In this document: positions 17,973-27,686 of the stretch, one piece after another
Layout of the letters: every line of letters begins with the position of its first letter
How positions within the stretch are numbered: the first letter of the stretch is position 1
Source: a bacterium HR30
GTDB taxonomy: Bacteria > Desulfobacterota > Binatia > HRBIN30
Assembly: GCA_002898795.1 (NCBI GenBank)
Contig: BEIG01000022.1
Span: 1-37,868, forward strand
DNA: 37,868 nt
Reading direction: 5' to 3'
The notes under the pieces: model-generated
Database searches by the model: none
What the model was told of the DNA's origin: nothing
The model's input: the letters and a program-made list of their open reading frames with translations, nothing else
Translations under genes and position numbers: made by a program

Positions 17973-18392
17973 ATGGAAAACAAGGATCAACCAACGGAGA
18001 GGTCATTCAAGGTCGAAGACCGGCGCCGATTCACCCCGACGGGAGATCCTCGACCTGAGGCCGATGCCTTCCCCAGCACACGATCGGAAGCATCCGAGCA
18101 GGCCACAAGGGGCCAAGACTTCCGGGTAGAGGCACCGCCGCCTCCGCCAACGATCAACTTTGCGACTTTTATCTTGAGCTTGAGCACTCAAGCGTTGGCG
18201 CACCTCGGCGAAATCCCAGACCCGGTTACGCGGGAAGTCAAAACCGACCTCACGGCGGCAAGCCAAATGATCGATATCCTGGCTATGCTGGAGCAAAAAA
18301 CACGTGGCAACCTCGATGCAGATGAGGTTCAGCTTTTGAAAGGCATCTTGTACGATTTGCGGCTGCGATACGTGGAGAAAACGAAATCCTAG
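17973..18392 (+). CDS. DUF1844 domain-containing protein
   Basis: A 139-residue protein. The first ~65 residues are polar and low complexity, with many Arg, Pro and Glu. The rest (from INFATFILSLSTQALAHLGE through the SQMIDILAMLEQKTRGNLD segment to the end) matches the DUF1844 family, a short helical domain common in deltaproteobacteria and Acidobacteria. Function is unknown. The domain starts with an amphipathic or hydrophobic helix, so membrane association is possible. It sits between htpX and a degP-like gene on the same strand, suggesting an envelope-stress context. Confidence 0.85.
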   Translation: MENKDQPTERSFKVEDRRRFTPTGDPRPEADAFPSTRSEASEQATRGQDFRVEAPPPPPTINFATFILSLSTQALAHLGEIPDPVTREVKTDLTAASQMIDILAMLEQKTRGNLDADEVQLLKGILYDLRLRYVEKTKS

Positions 18393-18475
18393 GTCCGTTA
18401 CGCTGGCCGTGAAACGCATTCGGCCATCTAGCGCCGGAGCGGAAAGGTCCAAATCGGGAAGGAGGCTTGCAAGTG

Positions 18476-19978
18476 ATGGTTTGCTGCAGCCGCCCTACGG
18501 CGGCCCTGGCTATTCTTGGATTGATCTTTTGCGGCTCGGTGGCCCGAGAGGCACACGGAATTAGCTTTTGGGGCGAGTCCACCGCCACAACACCGACCCC
18601 GCGGGCAGAGGCAGCACCGCGGGCTGCCGCACCGGAAGGAGAAGCCACACCTTGCTTACCCGACTTTGCTCACCTGGCGGAAAAACTGAGTCCTGCGGTG
18701 GTCAACATTTCAACGTCGTCAACCGCGCCGCTGGAAGGCCCTGGTCAGATCTTTCCCGGTCCGTTTGGCCGCGGCCCGGAAGAGTTTTTCGAGCCCTTCG
18801 AACGCTTTTTCGGGCGGCCGCGGCAATACCGGCAAAGAAGTCTCGGCTCGGGTTTCATCATCAACCACGACGGCTACATCCTCACGAACAATCACGTTGT
18901 CGAGAATGCTGATCAGATCACCGTGCGCCTCGAGAACGAACAGGAGCACAAGGCGAGAATCATCGGTCGCGATCCGAAAACGGACATTGCCGTGATCAAG
19001 ATCGACAACGTGCCGAACCTGGCGGTGGTGACCATGGGCGACTCCGACAAGTTACGTGTCGGAGAATGGGTGCTGGCTATTGGCAACCCGTTCGGACTCG
19101 ACCACACCGTGACGGCCGGCATTGTGTCCGCCAAAGGCCGCTACCTCGGCCAAGGCAGTTACGACCAATTCATTCAAACCGACGCTGCAATCAATCCGGG
19201 AAACTCCGGTGGACCTTTGATCAACACTCGAGGCGAGGTGGTCGGGATCAATACAGCCATCTTCACGCGCGGGGCCGGCAATATCGGGATCGGTTTTGCC
19301 ATCCCGATCAACCTTGCCAAAGAGCTACTGCCGGAGCTGGAAGCAAAGGGTAAAGTCACTCGTGGTTGGCTCGGCGTCCTCATTCAAAAGGTTACGCCAG
19401 ACATTGCCGATTCCCTTGGCTTGGCCAAACCGGAAGGAGCATTAGTTGCCGATGTTGTCGATGATAGCCCAGCGGCAGAGGCCGGTATCAAAGTAGGGGA
19501 CATCATCGTCGAGTTCGATGGCCACACCATCAAGGAGTCGAACGAACTTCCCTTGCTAGTTGCCCGCACACCTGTGGGTAAAGTCGTTAAAGTCAAGCTG
19601 CTGCGGAACAACAATCCTGTAACTGTGGAAGTGAAAATTGGAGAACTAAAAGACGAGGAAACTTCCACAGGACCTGCCGGTGGCAGGGAACAAGAACTCG
19701 GCATCACGGTCCAGCCGCTAACGCCGGACGTCGCCGAATCGCTGGGCCTAAGCCGCGATCTCAAGGGCATGTTGGTTGCCCGAGTCGAGCCTGGCAGCGC
19801 AGCAGAAGAGGCGGGCTTACGCCGGGGCGACGTGATCCTCGAAGTCAACCGCGAGCCGGTCAAAGATCTTGCTTCGTACCGAAAAGCCCTTAAAGCAGCA
19901 GCCAGCAAGAAAACGGTGCTTTTGCTCGTACGGCGCGGCGAAAATACGATCTTCATCGCGGTCAAGCGGGAAAGTTAG
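18476..19978 (+). CDS. degP: DegP/HtrA-like periplasmic serine protease (Do)
   Basis: A 500-residue secreted protease and chaperone for damaged envelope proteins. A signal peptide (about residues 1-28) is followed by a trypsin-like domain with catalytic triad H140 (TNNHVVE), D170 (DPKTDIAVI) and S244 (NPGNSGGPL). Two PDZ domains follow, at roughly 275-365 and 395-490. The PDZ carboxylate-binding loops read RGWLGV and QELGITV. The track starts at a TTG (18467) that lies on top of the ribosome-binding site; ATG 18476 or GTG 18473 after GGAGG is better. The gene is followed closely by a PBP1b-like gene. Confidence 0.93.
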   Translation: MVCCSRPTAALAILGLIFCGSVAREAHGISFWGESTATTPTPRAEAAPRAAAPEGEATPCLPDFAHLAEKLSPAVVNISTSSTAPLEGPGQIFPGPFGRGPEEFFEPFERFFGRPRQYRQRSLGSGFIINHDGYILTNNHVVENADQITVRLENEQEHKARIIGRDPKTDIAVIKIDNVPNLAVVTMGDSDKLRVGEWVLAIGNPFGLDHTVTAGIVSAKGRYLGQGSYDQFIQTDAAINPGNSGGPLINTRGEVVGINTAIFTRGAGNIGIGFAIPINLAKELLPELEAKGKVTRGWLGVLIQKVTPDIADSLGLAKPEGALVADVVDDSPAAEAGIKVGDIIVEFDGHTIKESNELPLLVARTPVGKVVKVKLLRNNNPVTVEVKIGELKDEETSTGPAGGREQELGITVQPLTPDVAESLGLSRDLKGMLVARVEPGSAAEEAGLRRGDVILEVNREPVKDLASYRKALKAAASKKTVLLLVRRGENTIFIAVKRES

Positions 19979-20034
19979 CGTTCGAAGTGCCCCCACTTCG
20001 CGCGTACGGCAGCGAGAGGTCGGGGGTAAAAACC

Positions 20035-22329
20035 ATGTCGTGGCGGCGTTGGGTCCTATATTGTCTCGTTTTCGCTTTCGTTTTGGGCCTCGTCGCTGGG
20101 CTCGTGCTAGTGGCGACGTCTCTCGCCAGCGTTCGAGATATTTCCGAGCGGTTCCGGAACCACACGTGGCGTATCGCTTCTAAGGTATATGCCGACTCGT
20201 ACCTCGTGTATCCCGGAATCGACGTGGTGAGCTCTGGACTTCGCAACCGGCTTTTAGAGCTCGGCTACGCGGAGGAGAGAGGGGAGCCAGACCGCCCGGG
20301 TACCTTCTCCACGCGCGAGGGCCAGGTCTGGGTCGTTTACCTGCGGTCTTTCTCCCCTTTTCGGGAGACCCCGCAGCGCATTCGTTTCGAGCTGCTCGGT
20401 ACGCAGCTTACCCGAATGACGGATATCGACTCGGGAGAGGAACTCCCCGCCATTGAATTGGAGCCGCCGCTCCTCTCAGGCTTGTACGCCGGGGAGTGGG
20501 AGGAGCGCCGCATCGTCAGCCTCGAGGAAGTTCCGCCCCTGTTGATCCACGCAATCCTGGATACCGAGGACCAGCGCTTTTTCCGGCACCACGGCGTAGA
20601 TCTCTACGGAATTCTCCGAGCCTTGTGGGCCAATTTGCGTGCTCGGCGCGTGGTGGAAGGCGGCAGCACACTGACCCAACAACTCATGAAGAATTACTTT
20701 CTGGACGACGAGCGGACCCTCCGGCGGAAAATGCAAGAAGCGCTCATGGCCTTCTTGGTGGAGCGCGAATTCTCGAAGGAAGAAATTCTCGAACACTACA
20801 TCAACGAAATCTACCTCGGGCAACGCGGCGCGCAGGCGATCCATGGCGTTTGGGAAGCCAGTCAATTTTACTTTGGCAAAACGCCCCAGGAACTTACCGT
20901 TGCCGAAATCGCACTCCTTGCCGGTTTGATTCGTGGGCCCAATCTCTACTCTCCCCACCGCGATCGCGATCGCGCTATTCGGCGCCGCAACCATGTCCTC
21001 AACCGGATGTTGCGTGCCGGGCACATCGATCGAGCGACGTACGAGAAGGCAGTGGCCGAACCACTGCGCCTTGCGCCGTACGTTTTACGTACACGAGACG
21101 CCCCGTACTTCTCCGATTTTGTCCGGCAACAACTCACCAAGCTTTACCCGCCCGAGATTTTGTTCCGCGAGGGATTGCGCGTGTTCACCACGTTGGACCT
21201 TCACCTTCAGCGCCTCGCAGAAGAAGCAGTATCCCGAGGTCTGGAGCGGCTGGAGCGCACTTACCCGCGACTTCAAAAGGCCGCGCAGGAAGGCGAAGCG
21301 GTCCAAGCCTGCCTCTTGGCCATTCAGCCGCAGACCGGTTTCCTTCGCGCAATGGTCGGAGGCCGAGATTACCGTACCTCCCAGTTCAACCGCTGCACTC
21401 AGGCGGAGCGGCAGCCTGGGTCCGTGTTCAAGCCCATCGTCTATGCAGCCGCGCTGCGAGCAACCCGCAACAAGGCAACCCCCTTGCTTCCCACAACTCC
21501 GCTCGAAGACGCGCCGTTTTCCTGGACCTACGACAACCAGAATTGGACCCCTTCTAATTACGACGACCGTTATCTCGGCCAGGTCACGATGCGGACAGCC
21601 TTAGAGCAGTCGCTCAATGCGGCCACCGCCCGCTTGGCTTTCCAAATCGGACTGCCAGAGATTCTAGCCACGGCACGCGATTTGGGCCTAACGAGCCCCC
21701 TGCCGCCTTATCCTTCCGTTGTGCTTGGATCCGCAGAAACAAGCCCTCTCGAAATCGCCGAAGCGTACGCCGTCTTCGCCAATGGAGGAGTGCGCACCCG
21801 CCCATTGGCATTGCGTCGAGTCACCGACCGCAGCGGCGTGTCCCTCGAGAGACAACCGATCGAGGTCGAAGCTGTATTACCGCCAGAAACTGCCTTCATG
21901 GTGACTCACATGCTTACTGGCGTCCTCGATCGCGGCACCGGAGCCCGTGCCCGGAAACTGGGCTTTACCCGCATGGCCGCGGGAAAAACTGGGACGACGA
22001 ATGACTACCAAGATGCCTGGTTCGTCGGTTACACTCCTGAGCTGCTGACCGTCGTTTGGGTTGGCTTCGACAGCCGACGCCCCCTCGGGCTTTCCGGCGC
22101 GCAAGGGGCACTTCCCGTCTGGGTAGAGTTCATGAGGCGCGCCACCAGCGGCCTCCCACCGAGTGAGTTCGTTCCTCCACCCACCGTTCGCCTTGTCCGC
22201 ATCGACCCCGCATCTGGAGAGCTAGCTACGGCAAATTGCCCCGAAACCCTCCTCGAAGCATTTTACACGGAACACGCTCCCACGCAGCCTTGCGCTTTGC
22301 ACGGGGCCCCCGACGCGAGTGTGCCGTGA
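20035..22329 (+). CDS. mrcB: Bifunctional class A penicillin-binding protein, PBP1b type
   Basis: A 764-residue bitopic peptidoglycan synthase. One N-terminal helix (residues about 7-30) leads to a UB2H-like domain (about 55-145), which marks PBP1b rather than PBP1a. The GT51 glycosyltransferase has catalytic Glu in LDTEDQRFFRHHG (E178) and GGSTLTQQLMKN. The transpeptidase has SVFK (S463, K466), SLN (526-528) and KTGTT (651-655). It polymerises glycan strands from lipid II and crosslinks them. The track start at 19987 is 16 codons upstream; ATG 20035 opens directly into MSWRRW and the membrane helix. It converges with the mutase gene, 28 bp away. Confidence 0.93.
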   Translation: MSWRRWVLYCLVFAFVLGLVAGLVLVATSLASVRDISERFRNHTWRIASKVYADSYLVYPGIDVVSSGLRNRLLELGYAEERGEPDRPGTFSTREGQVWVVYLRSFSPFRETPQRIRFELLGTQLTRMTDIDSGEELPAIELEPPLLSGLYAGEWEERRIVSLEEVPPLLIHAILDTEDQRFFRHHGVDLYGILRALWANLRARRVVEGGSTLTQQLMKNYFLDDERTLRRKMQEALMAFLVEREFSKEEILEHYINEIYLGQRGAQAIHGVWEASQFYFGKTPQELTVAEIALLAGLIRGPNLYSPHRDRDRAIRRRNHVLNRMLRAGHIDRATYEKAVAEPLRLAPYVLRTRDAPYFSDFVRQQLTKLYPPEILFREGLRVFTTLDLHLQRLAEEAVSRGLERLERTYPRLQKAAQEGEAVQACLLAIQPQTGFLRAMVGGRDYRTSQFNRCTQAERQPGSVFKPIVYAAALRATRNKATPLLPTTPLEDAPFSWTYDNQNWTPSNYDDRYLGQVTMRTALEQSLNAATARLAFQIGLPEILATARDLGLTSPLPPYPSVVLGSAETSPLEIAEAYAVFANGGVRTRPLALRRVTDRSGVSLERQPIEVEAVLPPETAFMVTHMLTGVLDRGTGARARKLGFTRMAAGKTGTTNDYQDAWFVGYTPELLTVVWVGFDSRRPLGLSGAQGALPVWVEFMRRATSGLPPSEFVPPPTVRLVRIDPASGELATANCPETLLEAFYTEHAPTQPCALHGAPDASVP

Positions 22330-22357
22330 GCACCCGGCGGAAGCTGCCAGGTTCGCA

Positions 22358-24400
22358 TCAAGCCGGAGCCGAACCTGGAGACGCAGAACGTGCGTGCTCC
22401 GCCGCAGAGCGGCCACGCACCTCCGCCACGGTCGTGACAATATCTTCCACGATCTGCGTCAGCGTTGCTTGCCCTGGGGTATAAATCCGGGCTACGCCCG
22501 CACGCCGCAAGGCATCGTGATCTTGCTCGGGAATGATTCCCCCCACAAACACCGGCACATCGCTCAACCCTTTTTGGCGGAGCAACTCGACCACACGGGG
22601 TACGAGCGTAAGATGAGATCCCGAGTGAATCGAGAGGCCGACAGCGTCCACGTCTTCTTGAAGAGCTGACTCAGCAATTTGCTCCGGCGTCAGTCGAATA
22701 CCATCGTAAATGACTTCGATTCCGGCTTCTTTCGCGCGAACCGCAATTTGCTCGGCACCGTTCGAGTGCCCGTCGAGTCCGGGCTTGGCAATCAGCAAAC
22801 GCAGTGGGTGGCCAAGACTTTGGGCCACGCGTTGCGTGTGCGCCCGGAGCGCGGCCAGACGTTCTCCATCCGTCGCGAACGTTACCCCTTGCAAACCCGT
22901 CGGGGCACGGTACTCGCCAAACACTCTGCGCAACGTTGCCGCCCACTCTCCGGTGGTCACACCCGCATGAGCCGCGCGAATCGACGCCGGCATGATGTTC
23001 GTGCCATTTCGTGCCGCTTCTTCCAAAGCGCGCAAAGCCGCCTCGACTTCCGAGGCGTTTCGTCGCGACCGGAACGCGCGCAAGCGCTCGACTTGCCGCC
23101 TCTCGGCTTCTGGATCCACCACCAAAATGGCCTTTGCTCCGCCTCCCTCCAACAGCGGCGACGGTTCGTGTTCTGTAAACTTGTTCACTCCGACAACGAC
23201 AATCTCGCCCGACTCGATCTTGCGCTGCCGCTCGGCATGACTTGCCACCAGTGCTCGCTTCATGGTTTCAATGGCCGCGTTTGGATCACCAATCGCCAAA
23301 ATGCGTTCGAGCTCGGCACGAGCTGCTTCCATCAGCTCGGTGACTTTCCGTTCGATGACCACAGAGCCGGCGAAGATATCTTCGTCGTACTCGAGCAAGT
23401 CCGTCTCGTAGGCCAGCACTTGCTGCATTCGGAGCGACCACTGTTGGTCCCACGGCCTTGGCAACCCCAGCGCCTCGTTCCACGCCGGCAACTGAATCGA
23501 GCGGGCCCGAGCTTCTTTTGAGAGGGTGACCGCTAGCATCTCTAAGACGATCCGCTGTACGTTGTTTTCCGGCTGTTGAGCCGTGAGGCCGAGCGAGTTT
23601 ACCTGTACCCCGTAGCGAAAGCGGCGCTTGGTCGGATCTTCCACACCGTAGCGCTGCCTTGTCAGCTCGTCCCACAGACGGGTGAACGCCTTGAGCTTGC
23701 ACATCTCCTCGATGAAGCGGATACCAGCGTTGACGAAAAACGACATGGCGCCAATCACGTCCGGCATGGAAACACCTGGCCGCTGGCGCACTCGGTCAAG
23801 CACGGTACACGCGTTCGCCAGGGTAAACGCAATTTCCTGTACCGGTGTCGCACCGGCCTCCTGGAGGTGGTAGCTGCATACATTCATCGGGTTCCATTTC
23901 GGAATGTGTTGCACCGTGTACTCGATCACGTCCACGGTCAGACGCAGCGACGGCTCGGGCGGAAAAGCGTACGTTCCACGCGCCAAGAACTCTTTCAGGA
24001 TGTCGTTCTGGGTGGTACCCCGCAACACGCGCGGGTCAGCGCCTTGACGCTCCGCGACCGCCACGTACAGCGCCAGCAACCAAGCAGCCGTGGCGTTGAT
24101 CGTCATAGACGTGTTCATCTTCGCCACGGGAATTTGGTCGAAGAGGAGCTCCATATCCTCGATATGACAAATCGGCACACCAACTTTACCGACCTCGCCT
24201 GCCGCCATCGGGTGGTCGGAATCGTATCCTGTCTGCGTCGGCAGGTCGAAGGCAATGCTCAGACCCGTTTGCCCCTTTGCCAAGTTACGCCGAAACAGCT
24301 CATTGGCAGCACGCGGGTCCGTGTGGCCGGCATAGGTCCGCATTAACCAGGGTTCTTCTCGTCGAGCCATAGTGCGTAGCTTATCAAGCGGGTTGTTCAT
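22358..24400 (-). CDS. meaA: Ethylmalonyl-CoA mutase / MeaA-type B12-dependent acyl-CoA mutase
   Basis: A 680-residue adenosylcobalamin-dependent mutase in one chain. The N-terminal TIM barrel starts at EEPWLMRTYAGH and includes GTTQNDILKEFLARGTYAFP, WNPMNVCSYHLQEAGATP and AQQPENNVQRIVLEMLAVTL. The C-terminal cobalamin domain has the base-off motif in KPGLDGHSNGAEQIAVRAKE. GLDGHSNGAEQ and PAWNEALGLPRPWDQQWS match the MeaA (ethylmalonyl-CoA mutase) group better than methylmalonyl-CoA mutase, whose motif differs. The reaction expected is (2R)-ethylmalonyl-CoA to methylsuccinyl-CoA. ATG 24400 fits the family N-terminus; an upstream ATG at 24463 would add 21 residues and no good ribosome-binding site supports either. 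No ccr, mcd or mch gene of the pathway is in the window. Confidence 0.85.
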   Translation of the reverse strand: MNNPLDKLRTMARREEPWLMRTYAGHTDPRAANELFRRNLAKGQTGLSIAFDLPTQTGYDSDHPMAAGEVGKVGVPICHIEDMELLFDQIPVAKMNTSMTINATAAWLLALYVAVAERQGADPRVLRGTTQNDILKEFLARGTYAFPPEPSLRLTVDVIEYTVQHIPKWNPMNVCSYHLQEAGATPVQEIAFTLANACTVLDRVRQRPGVSMPDVIGAMSFFVNAGIRFIEEMCKLKAFTRLWDELTRQRYGVEDPTKRRFRYGVQVNSLGLTAQQPENNVQRIVLEMLAVTLSKEARARSIQLPAWNEALGLPRPWDQQWSLRMQQVLAYETDLLEYDEDIFAGSVVIERKVTELMEAARAELERILAIGDPNAAIETMKRALVASHAERQRKIESGEIVVVGVNKFTEHEPSPLLEGGGAKAILVVDPEAERRQVERLRAFRSRRNASEVEAALRALEEAARNGTNIMPASIRAAHAGVTTGEWAATLRRVFGEYRAPTGLQGVTFATDGERLAALRAHTQRVAQSLGHPLRLLIAKPGLDGHSNGAEQIAVRAKEAGIEVIYDGIRLTPEQIAESALQEDVDAVGLSIHSGSHLTLVPRVVELLRQKGLSDVPVFVGGIIPEQDHDALRRAGVARIYTPGQATLTQIVEDIVTTVAEVRGRSAAEHARSASPGSAPA

Positions 24401-24753
24401 GCGGCAAGCAGGAAGCAATTCTCGAATCGAGGCTGACGCCGCGGTCACGCCCCCACATGCCATAGACGAGGTGCATGCACGAGCGAGAAAAGACCCACGG
24501 GTGTGCAGTCATTGCCGCTGGTCAAGCATAGGGCCACGACGCCGCGGGCCAACTTGGCTGCTGCCCTGACAACCGCGGGCGCACCCCTCACCCGCTCATC
24601 CGGCTCACCCCCTGCCACGGGGAGAGGGTGAGATTCCGCGCCATGCCCACCAAAACGCCAATCGCTGACTGCAGTCGAGGATTGTTTCCGACCAGGCAAC
24701 TGTTCGTATCCTGGCAATGTCGGTCATCCTCATTCGCCACAGCATCGGCACGT
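24401..24753. other. Intergenic region carrying a palindromic element
   Basis: About 350 bp between two minus-strand genes (FG-GAP protein stop and mutase start). No gene is visible. It holds the promoter side of the mutase gene and the hairpin element at 24583-24633. Confidence 0.5.
24583..24633. repeat. Palindromic intergenic element (CTCACCC...GGGTGAG)
   Basis: CTCACCC (24604-24610) pairs with GGGTGAG (24626-24632) around CCTGCCACGGGGAGA, with a second CCTCACCC copy just upstream (24587-24594). Such CCCTCACCC/GGGAGAGGGTGAG palindromes are a common form of dispersed intergenic repeat in proteobacterial genomes. Only this copy is visible in the window. Confidence 0.45.
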
Positions 24754-27117
24754 TCACCGAGTAGTGATTCTCCCTCGAGATCGCAGCAACGCGCCCAAAC
24801 CAAGCAACGCCAACGTGGCAACCGCGAGTCCCATCCACCGATCCTGACCCACTGGCACCGGTGCCACGCACCGGGTACTTGTGGCGCAACTTCGGTCGGC
24901 ACAGTCGACCAAGCCGTTTCCGTCGTTGTCGAAGCCGTCGCTACACGCGAAGTCGCCCGCTTCGTTCTCGAACTGGGAAAATGTTGGCGTCACTGTCGGT
25001 GTGTTCGTCGGCGTAACCGTGTTCGTTGGCGTAGCCGTGTTCGTTGGTGTGGCCGTGCTCGTTGGTGTGGCCGTGTCCGTGGGGCTGGCCATGTTCGTGG
25101 GGCTGGGCGTCGGGGTCTCTGTGGGCATGAAGGTGGCAGTCGGAGTTGGTGAAGCCTCTTGCGCCGTTTCGAACGCAAAGACGTATGCTGAACCCTGGTC
25201 CTCTGGATTAATATCGTCCCGGTCCGCTCCACCAACGATCGTACCACCGTCAATGCCCACCGCTCGACCCAAGCCGTCGCCTGCAGCCCCGTCTGCGGCA
25301 GAAAGTTTCACCGTCTCGCTCAGCGACCCCGCCCAACCACCGCCCGGCTTGCCGAACACGTACAGCGCTCCCTGAGCCGCATTGGTGCCAACGTCGGCAC
25401 CCGAAGCCCCTACGACCACTGTGTCTGAAGAGATCCCGACCGAACTACCAAAGCTAAATACGGTTGCGCTGTCAGACGCGGTGAGAGTGGCATTCTCGAA
25501 GAACGAGCCCGAGGGGGTCCAACCCCCACTGGGTTCAACGTATGCGTACGTCTTCCCTCGACCCCCTGTTGACAAAAGCTCGTTACTCGCACCCACAACC
25601 ACGGTCCCACCAGATATCGCTACGGCAACACCAAAGAAGTCACCGGTATGGCACGTCGCCTGCAGTAGCTTTGCTGTTTGATTCAACGTTCCCGCCCAAC
25701 CCGTGATTGGCTTCACAAATACGTACGCCTTCCCCGCGTCGAAACAAGAGTCGCGGTCCGCGAACGGGGCGCCAGCCACCACCTGGTCGCCGGAAATCGC
25801 AACCGCACTCCCCAACTCATCGTCTTCTGCGCCGTCGGATGCCACAAGTTTGGCGGTATGCGCTAACGCGCCCGCCCAGCCGGCAGCGGGCTTCACAAAA
25901 ACATAAGCGGCTCCCTTATCGTTGGAAAAACTCAACGGGGCGCCCACCACGACCACATCGCCCGAGATTCCGACAGAGTTTCCAAACCAATCCCCTGCTT
26001 GGCCGTCACCAGCAATCAGTTTTGCGTTTTGCGAAATCGTTCCCGCCCACCCCGCGGCGGGTTTTACGAACACGTACGCGGCACCTCGGTTGGAGTTCCC
26101 GCTTGTATCGTGCGTTGGTGCGCCAACCACAATCACATTCCCATCAATCGCCACGGAGTCACCAAATTGGTCCCCCACGTCACCATCCGACGGGTTTAGC
26201 GTTGCGCTCTCGGTCATATCGGCCCAGCCACTACTTGGCTTGACGAACACATAGGCTCGGCCGGCGCTCCCCGAGAAAGGTTTGGGTGCACCTACCACAA
26301 TCACGTCACCAGAGACGGCAGCGGCCGTACCAAAAAAATCCGACTCGCCGCCATCCGACGCTGTTAACTTGGCTTTTTGCACCCAGGGATCGATCGTAAT
26401 TGGGTACACTGCCTCGCGGTGATCAACCTCGATCGTGAGCTTGCCCTCGGCGACTTCAAAGTGTGCAGGCAAGCCCAAACCCCGAGCATCCCAGGCCGTG
26501 AGCCCACGATATGCCAGCACTGGTCCAGCTCCTGCCTGCCGCCACAGCAGGGAGCGACGGTCTGCTTGAACGACAGGCTGGAGCGTGCCCGCGTATTGCA
26601 ACTCGACCCGCAGTACCTCACCGGCACGATCTGCACCTTCCGGCCCCGTGATGGTGAAGCCCTGCTGTAGTCCAATAGGGCTGTTGACCCACCACTCAGT
26701 CACTGTGCCGCAACGAAATTCAAGGTAATTCCCATCCACCTTGGGTTTTACGTGCACTTGGTGCGGTTCTTCCGGGGATAAGCCCCGGTGTCTGCAGCCT
26801 GGGCGCCGCAGTACTAGTGCGTCGCCGCCGTAAATCACTTGCACCGCGTCGCCGTCGAACACCGCCTGCAACCCATGGCGCTCGTTCTGGGCGATCACGC
26901 GGTCGCCCGAGACGTCCGTCTTCACGTGGTACGGTCGCAGGCTCCGCCCCAAGGCCCGTGCAATTGCAGGCCATGCTTGTGGGGGGAGGTTCCTGGTCGG
27001 CCTCGGTGAAGCCTCTATTCCCGCAGCAGTTACCGTGGACGTGCTCGGAACAACACTCCCTGCGCAGACAACCGCCGCGGCTCGTACGATGAACGCAACC
27101 AGCTGAGCTAGACGCAT
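24754..27117 (-). CDS. Secreted FG-GAP repeat (beta-propeller) surface protein with TPT stalk
   Basis: A 787-residue exported protein. A signal peptide (about 1-32) precedes a ~220-residue N-terminal domain ending in the [10 protein letters not shown] segment. Seven FG-GAP-like repeats of about 55-60 residues follow (about 250-650), each with a form of KLTASDG..D.FG..V.I.GD.VVVGAP....G.AYVF, enough for one seven-bladed propeller. A Pro/Thr stalk made of TATPTN-type hexapeptides follows (about 660-715). Then comes the Cys/Asp cluster [17 protein letters not shown], and finally a hydrophobic helix with an Arg-rich tail ([15 protein letters not shown]), a layout like MYXO-CTERM-type sorting tails. 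AGAGGAGGTC six bases before the ATG fixes the start. It probably sits at the cell surface; ligand unknown. Confidence 0.85.
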   Translation of the reverse strand: MRLAQLVAFIVRAAAVVCAGSVVPSTSTVTAAGIEASPRPTRNLPPQAWPAIARALGRSLRPYHVKTDVSGDRVIAQNERHGLQAVFDGDAVQVIYGGDALVLRRPGCRHRGLSPEEPHQVHVKPKVDGNYLEFRCGTVTEWWVNSPIGLQQGFTITGPEGADRAGEVLRVELQYAGTLQPVVQADRRSLLWRQAGAGPVLAYRGLTAWDARGLGLPAHFEVAEGKLTIEVDHREAVYPITIDPWVQKAKLTASDGGESDFFGTAAAVSGDVIVVGAPKPFSGSAGRAYVFVKPSSGWADMTESATLNPSDGDVGDQFGDSVAIDGNVIVVGAPTHDTSGNSNRGAAYVFVKPAAGWAGTISQNAKLIAGDGQAGDWFGNSVGISGDVVVVGAPLSFSNDKGAAYVFVKPAAGWAGALAHTAKLVASDGAEDDELGSAVAISGDQVVAGAPFADRDSCFDAGKAYVFVKPITGWAGTLNQTAKLLQATCHTGDFFGVAVAISGGTVVVGASNELLSTGGRGKTYAYVEPSGGWTPSGSFFENATLTASDSATVFSFGSSVGISSDTVVVGASGADVGTNAAQGALYVFGKPGGGWAGSLSETVKLSAADGAAGDGLGRAVGIDGGTIVGGADRDDINPEDQGSAYVFAFETAQEASPTPTATFMPTETPTPSPTNMASPTDTATPTSTATPTNTATPTNTVTPTNTPTVTPTFSQFENEAGDFACSDGFDNDGNGLVDCADRSCATSTRCVAPVPVGQDRWMGLAVATLALLGLGALLRSRGRITTR
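25003..25110 (-). repeat. 18-bp tandem repeat coding for the TATPTN stalk
   Basis: Six head-to-tail 18-bp units of the form GTTCGTTGGTGTGGCCGT (plus-strand reading) lie inside the FG-GAP gene. Units 2, 3 and 4 differ by only one to three bases, while the last two are more divergent. Each encodes a hexapeptide of the stalk on the minus strand. Such arrays change length by slippage or recombination in multiples of six residues without breaking the frame. Confidence 0.85.
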
Positions 27118-27686
27118 GGCTTGACCTCCTCTCGACTCGAAGCGGCGAAGCCGATGCGTCTAAACCGAGCCCACAGAGACTCACCGCCTCGCGTCCGCAA
27201 TGCCGAACGCGAAAATGTTCTCTGCTTTGCTTTCCAAAAGAACTGGGTCTTCACTACTGCCCTCGCTCGCGAGGAGTCAAGTGGCAAGTGACGAGCTGCA
27301 GCAACCCGTGACGCAACGATTCAGGAAGCCCACTTTCCGGCAATCGCTCTCCCCCCGGGGTCGAAATGTCTGTGGGGCGTCCGGGAGCGCAAGCCAGCCG
27401 AATTGGTTTTGGGTCCGGGGGGCGACGTGCGAACCCTGAGAGGCTGAGTTCTACGTCGCGGGCGTGACCTCGTTCGCAGCAGTCGCTCTTCCATCGGAGC
27501 CCGCAAAGAACGGAGGAGGCCACGCCGACGCAAACTCTACGGTGGAAAAGTCTCGAGGCCAGTGGGCGAGGTGCAAGCGACTTGCGTGCGATGGTTGTCC
27601 CGGTAACATTCCAGACCTTGTCACGAAACGACAAACATGCCACTAACCTAGGACTTTTTGAACTCCGTCTTCGGGGGATATTGCTC
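27118..27686. other. Intergenic region between divergent genes, no gene seen
   Basis: About 570 bp between the FG-GAP gene (-) and the 3-hydroxyacyl-CoA dehydrogenase (+). The listed ORFs have no domain, no ribosome-binding site and chance-like composition. It presumably contains both promoters; no clear -35/-10 pair stands out. Confidence 0.5.

Noticed and set aside
25003-25110. The regularly spaced 18-bp repeats as a CRISPR array.
   Set aside because: The units are directly adjacent with no spacers and encode the TATPTN stalk in frame.
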